From Chimonanthus salicifolius (Eukaryota; Streptophyta; Magnoliopsida; Laurales; Calycanthaceae), in NCBI GenBank assembly GCA_013350335.1, contig CM023532.1, forward strand, positions 90,647,383-90,711,382: DNA of 64,000 nucleotides. The letters run 5' to 3'. How positions within the stretch are numbered: position 1 is the stretch's first letter; each line of letters starts with the position of its first letter. The notes under the pieces are model-generated. The model saw nothing but the letters and a program-made list of their open reading frames with translations, had not been told where the DNA came from and did not search any database. A program made the translations under genes and the position numbers. Positions 47,501-58,485 of the stretch are shown piece after piece.

Positions 47501-49171
47501 ATGGGCTGTTTTTGGGTAAAAAGATTGGTAACTATGATGTGTTTATGTATGGATTTAAGAATTACCTAGGTTTAGGTATGGATTTAATATCAAGCTGATT
47601 AATCATAAATAAGATCAAAAGTGGGGACAAAAATCAGATTTGGTGAGGTTCGGCCATGTGGTATGGCCGAACCCCACTAAGGGTCTTTGGTGACCCTATT
47701 GTGTAGCCGATTTTGTGATTGAGTTATGGGAAAGAATGATTTATTGATCAAAGTTGGAATGATCATATGTATGGTTGTGTGAACCCTACCAAGGTATTTT
47801 GTAAAAAGTGATGCTTAATCGGGATTAAATGAATGAGAGATCAAAAGGATAAATAGGTGAGGTTCGGCCATGGGCATGGCCGAACCCCACATAGTACATT
47901 TTTGGGACATTGACTAAGTGTAACACCCCGATTTCTCAATAAGATGAATATTTACGAAAATGCCCTTGGATTGGTAAATTTATTAATTATGATGTTAAAT
48001 GAGAAAATAGTGGGGCCCATTGTTCAAATTAAGGTCCTATGAACATATTATAAGGGTCAAATTATAATGGATGGGTAATGTACATCAAATTAGGTCAAAA
48101 TGGTTAATTGGGTCAAAGAATTCTCAATGGTTGGAATAATTACGAAAATGCCCCTAGATTGGTGAATTCAATAAATGTGATGGTAAATAACGAAATAGTG
48201 GGGCCCATTGCTCAAATTAAGATCATATGAGCACATTATGAATGTCAAGTTTGATTGGATGGGTAATTTCTCAATGAAGTGGATAAATTACGAAAATGCC
48301 CCTGATGTGTTAAATTAATTATTTTGTGATGTTAAGTAAGGAAATGGTATGGCCCATTGCTCAAATTAAGATCATATGAGCACATTATGAATGTCAAGTT
48401 TGATAGGATGGGTAATTTACATCAATTGGGTCGAAAATGGCTAAATGGGTCAAAGGGCCCAAATGGGACCCATCGGGTCTTACTGGATTATTTGACCGCT
48501 TTGTGATTTTAAATTAAATGGGGTTAAGCCTATTTGATTGGAAATCAAGTGGAGAAAAAATGGGTAGGCTTGATCCATATGTAGAAACCAATTAGAAATG
48601 ACCAAAATACCATAATTGGGTCATGGAGTCAAAAACGGGTCAAGGAGCTAAAAGTGGACCCAACGGGTCGAGTTGACTATGGTTGACCTTGTGGACCCTC
48701 TAGGGAGCTAAAACACAAGTTAAATCAGTTGAGTGGGACTGAAGTGAGTTGGAATTAAATCAAGGGTTGAGTTAACTCATGTGCATTGAATGAAATGCAT
48801 TAATTATGGTGAGTTGGACATTGAGTTGAGTGAGTCAAAAATGGAAGTCAAATGGGCTGAAAATTCAGTGAGTTAAGTGGAATATGAGGAGGTGTGGTGA
48901 TCTCAAACAAACCAAAACAAGTCCCACACGTTGGGGACTTGTTATGGAGAGTTTCATGCAAAACATTAAATGGAATATGGGGGGTTTCTATTCCATTTGG
49001 AAAACCCCAAGCCTTCAATGTTGGAATGCCAATGGGTGCATTTGTTGGCAGCAAGTGTCCCATTGGTTTAGGCAAGAATTGATGAGGAAGTGGAGGGGTT
49101 TTGAGGGCTGAATTATTAAAGGAAACAAACACCATCTTAGCCATTTTTCACCATTGAAAAGCCAAGATTCT

Positions 49172-49340
49172 CCATCTCTCTCTCCCTCTCTCCAATTCAT
49201 TTGCTTAAGTGGAACAGCAGAGGTTTTTAGCATCAATTATTCAAGCTTAAACCAGCAAGGAATTAAGAAAGAAGGAAGGAAATAAGAAGGAAAGGAAGCA
49301 AGGATCAAAAGGCAAGACAAGAGCTTGGAATTTGGTAAGT
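49172..49340 (+). promoter_or_regulatory. Predicted promoter patch, leader exon and splice donor (E)
   Basis: CATCTCTCTCTCCCTCTCTC at 49172, then about 145 nt with no ATG, purine-rich (GAAAGAAGGAAGGAAATAAG), ending AATTTG|GTAAGTG with the donor G at 49335. With the acceptor at 51845 the predicted intron is about 2.5 kb. Confidence 0.55.
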
Positions 49341-50526
49341 GTTTCATGGACTTTTGGATTAATAAAGTGGGGTATGTATTGGGCCATGGTCATGGCCGAA
49401 TACACCAGTGTTTAACCTTGATTATGAAGGATTTAAAATGGTAAAAAAACCATTGGGTTCGGCCACCATGGAGGGCTGAACCCCATGTAAGAGATGGCTT
49501 GGTTTTCATGTTGGGAAACATGGAAACCATGGACTTTTATGGACTGTTTGGATGAATTTAATTAGAGGGTTTCTAAGAGATATAAGGGCAGCAAAAGGGT
49601 ACTGATATTGCATGATTTAAATAACACCTAATGCATGTTTGAAGGATCAATTCATGGACATAGGGTTCGGCCAACTTGAATGGCCGAACCCCATGAAAGA
49701 GATTGATGATTGTTGTGAAATCAAAGAGTTAGAAACCATGCAATACCATGGGGTTTCTATAGGAGTTTAAATAGAATTAGGTTTGCTGTTTTTATGCCTA
49801 AGATACAGGATAAATGATGAAAGATTATTAGAAGAATTGAATCCCAAAGAGCCATGAGGTTCGGCCATGTGAATGGCCAAACCCCATGGGTTGCTTTATG
49901 GTTTTTATTTGGTTTACTTAGGGTTATGGTTACTGATTTGGGTCAGCCTTTGGATGGTTGAACCATGTATTGATCATGGTTGAATTAGCATGATTAAACC
50001 ATGAGTGATCATGGTGATGATTGGATCAAGTGAACCCTAGGGTTCGACTATGAGTATGGCCGAACCCCATGGGGCTGTTTTGATAATTAATGGGCTGTTT
50101 TAAATGGGAGCTTATGGTTGTTTTAATTAGGGGATCATTCATGATAATTACGGACAATGGCAAAAACTGTAAATACTAGTCGAATGATCAATGATGGAAA
50201 TGATCATAGGGTTGGATGTACGGACACGAACCCCACCTGATGTGGATGGGTCTATGATGTGATTAAATAAGTAAATGATGTTATGACTTATTGATTGATA
50301 TATGGATAAGGTACCGAAAGTTGAACGACGAGCGAGTCGTGACCAGGTGAAGCTCAAAAAGGAACGGACACTTAAGCAAAGTTTGAGTAGGTTTCCTACC
50401 TTTATTGTAACCACTATTTCATATGCTGTTTTATGTTGATTTCGATAACTTATATGATTGTAAAGTTATGTTTCTAAATGACATGTTTGCATAGACATCT
50501 CATGCATGGCATGGGATGATGGTGTT

Positions 50527-50680
50527 GTAACCGGAGGCCACACTCCGTCGGGGCGTCCGAAAGACCACTGTGGGGTACCCTGATGATGAGAATCCCATCA
50601 GGAGGAATCCGGAGGCCACACTCCGTCGGGGCGTCCGAAAGACCACTGTGGGTTACCTTGACGAGGAGAATCCCGTCAAG
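50527..50680 (+). repeat. GATGAG-loop hairpins in ~80-bp tandem units (E 5' LTR)
   Basis: Two units of CCGGAGGCCACACTCCGTCG followed by a hairpin: CCTGAT/ATCAGG around GATGAGAATCCC, then CTTGAC/GTCAAG around GAGGAGAATCCC. The two stems differ at several positions and both pair. Repeated in the 3' LTR at about 56615-56766. Confidence 0.85.
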
Positions 50681-51193
50681 TGATGGCTATGTTGAATGGT
50701 GATGGGTGGGACTCATTACATGTTCATTTCATACATAGCATGTTTCTATGGAATTTTGTCTCACATGTATTATTATTATGTATATGCATGTTTTATATGC
50801 TAACATGTGGTATCCCTGATTCGGGAACCTACTGGGCGCGTTGATCTAACGCCCTAATTCTATCCTCAGAGGAGATTGCAGGTACAAGCAAGGGGAAAGG
50901 AAAGGTCATTGACCGGGAGGGGAGCTGAGCCTAAGTGCTTTAATGATGGATTTGGATTACGTTATATTACTGTCATTTGAATACTATTGTTGGACATGTA
51001 ATAATTCGTTATTTGCTATGGTTTGATTAGGATAATAATCTGTGGATGGTTGATCTATGTTATTTAATATTTAAGACTGTTACTTGCTATCTCGTCTTTC
51101 TATTCCGCAATTATCTAGATTATTCCACATGTTGATGTTAGTTCCATGTGTGATTCACTATCATGGTCTATTCCATTTACACATGGGTGGCCA

Positions 51194-51240
51194 GTTAAGG
51201 TTCAGACTTGGGTAGTCTGAACTTAACTCGCGTCGTGACG
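51194..51240 (+). promoter_or_regulatory. Terminal LTR hairpin and CTCGCGTCGTGACG motif (E)
   Basis: GTTAAG-TTCAGACT pairs with AGTCTGAACTTAAC with one bulged G and loop TGGGT, then CTCGCGTCGTGACG (51227-51240). The CAGACT/AGTCTG core replaces CGGACT/AGTCCG of C by a compensatory change. Confidence 0.75.
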
Positions 51241-51329
51241 CCGCCCGCTCTCTTTCACTCTATGTTTCTTTCAAAAGAAATTTTCGGACTCTGATTTTAG
51301 GAAGGGTGAAAAGGGCGGGCTGTTACAGT

Positions 51330-51341
51330 TGGTATCAGAGC
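51330..51341 (+). promoter_or_regulatory. Primer-binding site of element E
   Basis: TGGTATCAGAGC, 2 nt after the 5' LTR end at 51327; complementary to initiator tRNA-Met. Confidence 0.93.
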
Positions 51342-51847
51342 GAAACGGGAAGTTGAATCTTCCGAAGTAAGATTAAGACGGTTTCATGTCTCACTGACGG
51401 ATAAGAATCCCAACTGACCGACTCTTCGGAGTCCGCTGACTGGGGGCTGGATTAATTTACTTCGTAGACTCAGACTGAACAATCAATCTGAGAACAACAA
51501 AGATAGCAAAGGAAGTAAAGTCAACATAAATGGATATACCAAACATAGCAACATAGGAAACACTTCCCCGATATCCCCAAATGGAGAAACAAACAAATGA
51601 TACTTAGGAAGTTTCCCCAAAAAACAAAGAAATACAAAGAGTGCTTATTTGGCAATTTTCCCCAAGGACAAGAAACACAAGATGTTTATTTGGTAAAATT
51701 CCTCAAACACGAGACATTTATGATACATAGGAAGAATCCCCAAACAAGAAGTACAAGATGTTGATTAGGGAAAATTCCCCAAAACAATGATTAGTTTGAT
51801 TTGATTTATAGTTGTTATTGATATGTTTTTGTTGCTGTGATACAGAT
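51342..51847 (+). other. Internal leader with repeated TTCCCC words and 3' splice site (E)
   Basis: Non-coding leader homologous to 15948-16376 in B, 21274-21699 in C and about 10848-11270 in F. It contains GTCCGCTGACTGGGGGC (near 51431) and several degenerate repeats of 'TTTGG(C/T)AAAATTCC(C/T)C' between about 51650 and 51785, more copies than in B or C. It ends in a T-rich stretch and GATACAG (G at 51845), 2 nt before the ORF1 ATG. Confidence 0.6.
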
Positions 51848-52317
51848 ATGACGAGCAACATAGAGTACACCGAGTTGTGGGACAAAGGGACACCTAGCTG
51901 TCCGATAGACCTAGTTTCTTCTTCCGACGATGCTAGCATACCAAACTTCATCAATGAAGTTGAAAACAGTCAGGACATGGAGGTAAGATCGCCCGAGTAC
52001 AATGTTGGGGCCTTTGTACCCGAAGAGGATGAGGAATATGTCCCAAACATAAGAGAATTTGTAGGGGAGATAGAGCCCGGGTATATGTGCGAGTTGTGCA
52101 ATCAGGAGGGGCACAATTGTACTTACTGCCCCTACCTCCTTGAGGTAATTGCCCTGTTTGTGGACTGCACGGGCACGGGAAGGAGAGGACTAATTGTCCT
52201 TACATTGGAGGACCGGGAATAATACCCTGTTTGACGTGCGGAGTGTTGGGGCACGTGTCGATGACATGCCCTGACAATTTCTTTGACGATGATGCAGGGT
52301 CTTCTACGGAAGACTAG
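51848..52317 (+). pseudogene. ORF1 of element E (one frameshift)
   Basis: Starts MTSNIEYTELWDKGTPS. Residues about 30-65 differ in sequence and length from B and C. Then comes the conserved IREFVGEIEPGYMCELCNQ and an intact first knuckle (CELCNQEGHNCTYC). A one-base loss near 52155 shifts the frame, giving a stop at about 52220. In the shifted frame the rest of knuckle 2 and knuckle 3 (CLTCGVLGHVSMTC) continue to TAG at 52315-52317. E is young, so ORF1 broke recently or E never needed its own copy. Confidence 0.75.
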
Positions 52318-52950
52318 GTTAAGAGGTAGAAAGAAAGGTTAGGGAAATGGAAATATTTTGTAAGGGTGTATTTTGTGATTCTAAGGGTTTGTTTTACCCT
52401 ATCAACCCTTGTATGGTGATGGAAGTTTAAATGATTTTCAATAAAGTATGCAACTTTAGGAGTTCATGAGGACTTTGACACTGAGATGTATGTGAATAAT
52501 TATTGGAGTATATTGAGATGTGGTATGGGTGCGTCCCTCACGTGATATTGATGATTGAGACTGTGGGAAACTCGATACGAATTACGGAGACTTGGTCCCG
52601 TAGGGTTACCATTGAGGAGTGGGTCTCTCGCATGCTACGCGCTGGAGGGCACTCTCACGACTGTTTGGCACACTAGATGTGCTAGAATGCGCAGAGCTAG
52701 GTACTATTTTACCTGGTGGGGGTGGTACTAGCTTCATCAGACGAGGAGTGACCGTCTTAGAGCTTGACTGAATCACCTATGAGGTGAAGGGATGCAAGGC
52801 GAGGTAGACAGGATCACGTTGGACGTGGGTCTTCTGCTTGGTAAGTCATGAGCCCTAAGTCTTGCAAGGGGTCAGGATATAATTGTGATTTGATATGGTT
52901 ACCACAGTCTTATAGTGATTCATTTGAATGTTGTTCTTACGGATATTAAA
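52318..52950 (+). other. Unidentified segment in place of gag-pol (E)
   Basis: The first ~150 bp match the ORF1-gag spacer of B and C (TTTTGTAAGGG, AACCCTTG). From about 52490 the sequence has no match elsewhere in the window, is more GC-rich than its surroundings (for example CTCGCATGCTACGCGCTGG) and has no ORF over 60 codons. It could be captured DNA or a relic of a different element. Confidence 0.5.
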
Positions 52951-52959
52951 TCATGGATA

Positions 52960-53400
52960 GATGATACTCATGGACAGAGTGATACCAAGGATGGATGGTT
53001 TCCATGAATGGATTATACCCATAAGTGGGTTATTTCATGGATAGTTATTAATCATACATAAATGATACTCATGGACAGAGTGATACCAAAGATGGATGCC
53101 CATAGGTGGGTTATTTCATGGATAGTTATTAATCATACATAAATGATACTCATGGACAGAGTGATACCAAGGATGGATCGTTTCCATGAATGAATTATAC
53201 CCATAGGTGGGTTATATTCATGGATGGTTAGTAACTGTGTTTAGATGATGCTCCTGGACAGAGTAATACCAAGGATGGATTGTTTCCATGAATGGATTAT
53301 ACCCATAGATGAGTTATATTCATGGATGATTATTAAACAGGGATAGATGATAGTTACTGAAAGAGTGATACCATGGATGATTATTCCCATAATAGTTTGG
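52960..53400 (+). repeat. 102-bp tandem array in element E
   Basis: TGGACAGAGTGATACCAAGG-type words at 52971, 53072, 53153, 53255 and about 53357, a period of about 102 bp with one 20-bp deletion. It is the reverse complement of the element F array, so it has the same orientation relative to ORF1 in both elements. Confidence 0.85.
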
Positions 53401-53485
53401 ATTGATGCCGGGAATTGGTATCGTGGAAGTTGGAACAAAAGTTGTTAGTCATATAGAGACTTATGTGCAAAGAAAGATGTGTTTA

Positions 53486-53820
53486 AATTTGGAGATATAC
53501 TCAACGGAAAAGATAAGTGTCTGGTGAAACTTGAATGGGAAACTATGGACGACTGCCGAGTTAGACTGATCACCTGGCTCTGTAGTTAGCCAATGGAATT
53601 CCAGGAGAATGTAACTAGAAACCTAGTTAAAATGGAATCAGAAAAAGCTTTGAGCATAGGCTCGTGTTGACAGACTACCTCACACGGAGAGTAGATGAAA
53701 GAACATATTGAGCAGGTACGTATGTAAAATACTATGAGAACATGTAAAGTGAAACAGAGTAGATTGATCTATGTGAGATCACAAATGGCTCACGAGAAAA
53801 AGATATAACATGAGACAGAA
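53486..53820 (+). other. Segment homologous to the LTR of element F
   Basis: Reverse-complement match to 9060-9400 and 11310-11626, including CTGGTGAAACTTGAATGGGA, GACTGCCGAGTTAGACTGAT and GCTCACGAGAAAAAGA. In E it lies inside the internal region after the 102-bp array and lacks the TG...CA ends. Confidence 0.8.
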
Positions 53821-53945
53821 CAAAAGGTGTTACGGAACCAAGCGATTCAATTTGTCAAAGTGGTGTGGATCGACATGGTAATGAAGAAGTCACTTGGGAA
53901 ATTGAAATCGGAAATAAGAATAGCACACTCTGAGATATTTATGGA
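53821..53945 (+). pseudogene. Integrase C-terminal remnant (E)
   Basis: About 38 codons (VLRNQAIQFVKVVW... ending IFM) align with the last part of the B and C integrases (VLRNRAIQFVKVVWDRHG), with a local shift near the middle. It shows that E derives from a B/C-type element by replacement of nearly all gag-pol. Confidence 0.8.
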
Positions 53946-53990
53946 AACGTTTAGAACCCTACTTCGTTCGATTTTCGGGACAAAAATTTT

Positions 53991-54000
53991 AAAAAGAGGG
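53991..54000 (+). promoter_or_regulatory. Polypurine tract of element E
   Basis: AAAAAGAGGG followed by TTATAT and the 3' LTR at 54007. Confidence 0.7.
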
Positions 54001-54006
54001 TTATAT

Positions 54007-57000
54007 TGTAACACCCCGATTTCTCAATAAGATGAATATTTACGAAAATGCCCTTGGATTGGTAAATTTATTAATTATGATGTTAAATGAGAAAATAGTG
54101 GGGCCCATTGTTCAAATTAAGGTCCTATGAACATATTATAAGGGTCAAATTATAATGGATGGGTAATGTACATCAAATTAGGTCAAAATGGTTAATTGGG
54201 TCAAAGAATTCTCAATGCTTGGAATAATTACGAAAATGCCCCTAGATTGGTGAATTCAATAAATGTGATGGTAAATAACGAAATAGTGGGGCCCATTGCT
54301 CAAATTAAGATCATATGAGCACATTATGAATGTCAAGTTTGATTGGATGGGTAATTTCTCAATGAAGTGGATAAATTACGAAAATGCCCCTGATGTGTTA
54401 AATTAATTATTTTGTGATGTTAAGTAAGGAAATGGTATGGCCCATTGCTCAAATTAAGATCATATGAGCACATTATGAATGTCAAGTTTGATAGGATGGG
54501 TAATTTACATCAATTGGGTCGAAAATGGCTAAATGGGTCAAAGGGCCCAAATGGGACCCATCGGGTCTTACTGGATTATTTGACCGCTTTGTGATTTTAA
54601 ATTAAATGGGGTTAAGCCTATTTGATTGGAAATCAAGTGGAGAAAAAATGGGTAGGCTTGATCCATATGTAGAAACCAATTAGAAATGACCAAAATACCA
54701 TAATTGGGTCATGGAGTCAAAAACGGGTCAAGGAGCTAAAAGTGGACCCAACGGGTCGAGTTGACTATGGTTGACCGTGTGGACCCTCTAGGGAGCTAAA
54801 ACACGAGTTAAATCAGTTGAGTGGGACTGAAGTGAGTTGGAATTAAATCAAGGGTTGAGTTAACTCATGTGCATTGAATGAAATGCATTAATTATGGTGA
54901 GTTGGACATTGAGTTGAGTGAGTCAAAAATGGAAGTCAAATGGGCTGAAAATTCAGTGAGTTAAGTGGAATATGAGGAGGTGTGGTGATCTCAAACAAAC
55001 CAAAACAAGTCCCACACGTTGGGGACTTGTTATGGAGAGTTTCATGCAAAACATTAAATGGAATATGGGGGGTTTCTATTCCATTTGGAAACCCCAAGCC
55101 TTCAATGTTGGAATGCCAATGGGTGCATTTGTTGGCAGCAAGTGTCCCATTGGTTTAGGCAAGAATTGATGAGGAAGTGGAGGGGTTTTGAGGGCTGAAT
55201 TATTAAAGGAAACAAACACCATCTTAGCCATTTTTCACCATTGAAAAGCCAAGATTCTCCATCTCTCTCTCCCTCTCTCCAATTCATTTGCTTAAGTGGA
55301 ACAGCAGAGGTTTTTAGCATCAATTATTCAAGCTTAAACCAGCAAGGAATTAAGAAAGAAGGAAGGAAATAAGAAGGAAAGGAAGCAAGGATCAAAAGGC
55401 AAGACAAGAGCTTGGAATTTGGTAAGTGTTTCATGGACTTTTGGATTAATAAAGTGGGGTATGTATTGGGCCATGGTCATGGCCGAATACACCAGTGTTT
55501 AACCTTGATTATGAAGGATTTAAAATGGTAAAAAAACCATTGGGTTCGGCCACCATGGAGGGCTGAACCCCATGTAAGAGATGGCTTGGTTTTCATGTTG
55601 GGAAACATGGAAACCATGGACTTTTATGGACTGTTTGGATGAATTTAATTAGAGGGTTTCTAAGAGATATAAGGGCAGCAAAAGGGTACTGATATTGCAT
55701 GATTTAAATAACACCTAATGCATGTTTGAAGGATCAATTCATGGACATAGGGTTCGGCCAACTTGAATGGCCGAACCCCATGAAAGAGATTGATGATTGT
55801 TGTGAAATCAAAGAGTTAGAAACCATGCAATACCATGGGGTTTCTATAGGAGTTTAAATAGAATTAGGTTTGCTGTTTTTATGCCTAAGATACAGGATAA
55901 ATGATGAAAGATTATTAGAAGAATTGAATCCCAAAGAGCCATGAGGTTCGGCCATGTGAATGGCCAAACCCCATGGGTTGCTTTATTGTTTTTATTTGGT
56001 TTACTTAGGGTTATGGTTACTGATTTGGGTCAGCCTTTGGATGGCTGAACCATGTATTGATCATGGTTGAATTAGCATGATTAAACCATGAGTGATCATG
56101 GTGATGATTGGATCAAGTGAACCCTAGGGTTCGACTATGAGTATGGCCGAACCCCATGGGGCTGTTTTGATAATTAATGGGCTGTTTTAAATGGGAGCTT
56201 ATGGTTGTTTTAATTAGGGGATCATTCATGATAATTACGGACAATGGCAAAAACTGTAAATACTAGTCGAATGATCAATGATGGAAATGATCATAGGGTT
56301 GGATGTACGGACACGAACCCCACCTGATGTGGATGGGTCTATGATGTGATTAAATAAGTAAATGATGTTATGACTTATTGATTGATATATGGATAAGGTA
56401 CCGAAAGTTGAACGACGAGCGAGTCGTGACCAGGTGAAGCTCAAAAAGGAACGGACACTTAAGCAAAGTTTGAGTAGGTTTCCTACCTTTATTGTAACCA
56501 CTATTTCATATGCTGTTTTATGTTGATTTCGATAACTTATATGATTGTAAAGTTATGTTTCTAAATGACATGTTTGCATAGACATCTCATGCATGGCATG
56601 GGATGATGGTGTTGTAACCGGAGGCCACACTCCGTCGGGGCGTCAGAAAGACCACTGTGGGGTACCCTGATGATGAGAATCCCATCAGGAGGAATCCGGA
56701 GGCCACACTCCGTCGGGGCGTCCGAAAGACCACTGTGGGTTACCTTGACGATGAGAATCCCGTCAAGTGATGGCTATGTTGAATGGTGATGGGTGGGACT
56801 CATTACATGTTCATTTCATACATAGCATGTTTTTATGGAATTTTGTCTCACATGTATTATTATTATGTATATGCATGTTTTATATCCTAACATGTGGTAG
56901 CCCTGATTCGGGAACCTACTGGGCGCGTTGATCTAACGCCCTAATTCTATCCTCAGAGGAGATTGCAGGTACAAGCAAGGGGAAAGGAAAGGTCATTGAC

Positions 57001-57414
57001 CGGGAGGGGAGCTGAGCCTAAGTGCTTTAATGATGGATTTGGATTACGTTATATTACTGTCATTTGAATACTATTGTTGGACATGTAATAATTCGTTATT
57101 TGCTATGGTTTGATTAGGATAATAATCTGTGGATGGTTGATCTATGTTATTTAATATTTAAGACTGTTACTTGCTATCTCGTCTTTCTATTCCGCAATTA
57201 TCTAGATTATTCCGCATGTTGATGTTAGTTCCATGTGTGATTCACTATCATGGTCTATTCCATGTACACATGGGTGGCCAGTTAAGGTTCAGACTTAGGT
57301 AGTCTGAACTTAACTCGCGTCGTGACGCCGCCCGCTCTCTTTCACTCTATGTTTCTTTCAAAAGAAATTTTCGGACTCTGATTTTAGGAAGGGTGAAAAG
57401 GGCGGGGTGTTACA
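54007..57414 (+). repeat. 3' LTR of element E
   Basis: 3408 bp, almost identical to the 5' LTR. Differences seen include a one-base length change near 49000/55085, GGTTG/GGCTG near 49957/56044, CGTCC/CGTCA near 50630/56643, and GGGCTG/GGGGTG at the last bases. Ends TTACA at 57414, then CTAAG. Confidence 0.93.
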
Positions 57415-57740
57415 CTAAGTTGGAATTACATGATAACTGTTTGGTTTGCTGCTATTTAAATAGGGTATCACGACTTACGTATACGGAGTACGAGTCGTGA
57501 ACGGCTGACGATTAAGAAAGATAAAGTACTGAAGTGAATCTTAAGTAGGTTTCCTACCTACTTGTAACCACAGTTTTATCCTAGTTTTTATGAGACTCTT
57601 GTTTATTTTATGTGGTTTCGAATGATATATTATGTGTTTACAAATGACATACAATGCATTGACATCTCATGCATGGCATGGGATGAAGATTGTGGAACCC
57701 GGAGCCCACTCTCCGGTGATATGCTGTGACGCAACTTTGG

Positions 57741-57934
57741 ACCTCCTTAGGCGATGCAGGTCCCACCAGGAGTAGAATTATAATGATGATAGGACACTGG
57801 TCTCCTTAGGCGATGCAGGTCCCGCCAAGAGAAATGTCATGATACTGAGAAATACATTGGTCTCCTTAGGCGATGCAGGTCCCGCCAGGAGAAATGTTAT
57901 TGTGATTTACCTTGACGGTGCGAGTCACGTCAAG
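57741..57934 (+). repeat. GATG-loop hairpins in ~60-bp units (LTR D)
   Basis: Three CTCCTTAGGC...GCC(A)GGAG hairpins around GATGCAGGTCCC (near 57743, 57802, 57862), then CTTGACG/CGTCAAG around GTGCGAGTCA (57911-57934). Stems match the C units; the loop differs by GATGAG to GATGCA. Confidence 0.8.
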
Positions 57935-58437
57935 TGATGGCTATGAATATGCATGTTGGGAGGGACTCATTGCATGTACATATTTCATAGCATTGTTTTA
58001 CCTGTTTTTGATAATCATATATTTGATATATGCATGTTTTACAGCTAACCATGTGGTAGCCCTGATTCGGGAACCTACTGGGTGCATTGATCTAACGCCC
58101 TAATTCTATCCTCAGAGGAGAATGCAGGTACAAAGAAAGGGAAAGAGAAGGTTGATGATAAGGAGGGGAGCCAAGCGTAAATGCTTGAATGCTGGAATGA
58201 ATTTATAATTGCGGTTATTTGATACTTTATTATGGATATGTAATAAGTTAATACTTTGCTATGGTTTGATTAGGTTATTAACTATGGATGGTTGATTTTT
58301 GTTAAGTATTAGTTGAGACCGTTACTTGCTATCTATTCATTCTTTTTCGCAGTTAGTCTAGTTTATTCCTCAAGTTATTGTTTAGTTCCATGTGTGTTTT
58401 GTTATCATGATCTAGTCCATGTACACATGGGTGGCCA

Positions 58438-58485
58438 GTTAAGGTTCAGACTTGAGTAAGTCTGACCTTAACTCGTGTCGTGAAG
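58438..58485 (+). promoter_or_regulatory. Terminal LTR hairpin (LTR D)
   Basis: GTTAAGGT-CAGACTT pairs with AAGTCTGACCTTAAC, 15 bp with one bulged T, loop GAGT, followed by CTCGTGTCGTGA, a decayed copy of the conserved motif. Confidence 0.75.

Larger units (their letters stand above)
47919..51327 (+). repeat. 5' LTR of element E
   Basis: TGTAACACCCCGATTTCTCA to GGGCTGTTACA. The first 500 bp hold three tandem diverged copies of a block with ACGAAAATGCCC and TGGGGCCCATTG (about 47930, 48130, 48285). Leader 49172-49334, hairpin array 49457-50070, GATGAG hairpins 50578-50680, terminal hairpin 51194-51227. Confidence 0.93.
47919..57414 (+). mobile_element. Element E: complete, young, non-autonomous long-LTR retrotransposon
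   Basis: 9496 bp with CTAAG on both sides (47914-47918, 57415-57419). LTRs of about 3.41 kb (47919-51327, 54007-57414) differ at only about 15 positions that I could spot. Internal 2679 bp: primer site, leader, ORF1 with one frameshift, an unidentified 0.6-kb segment, the 102-bp array, an F-LTR-like segment, an integrase C-terminal scrap and a purine tract. No gag, protease, RT or RNase H, so it was moved by proteins of another element (LARD-like organisation). Confidence 0.93.

Noticed and set aside
50578..50602. Hammerhead ribozyme core (CTGATGA) in the LTR hairpins, as in plant retrozymes
   Set aside because: CTGATGA occurs only in the CCTGAT stem variant, at the stem-loop border. No GAAAC partner or third stem lies in the right order, and the short F LTR has CTGATCA instead.
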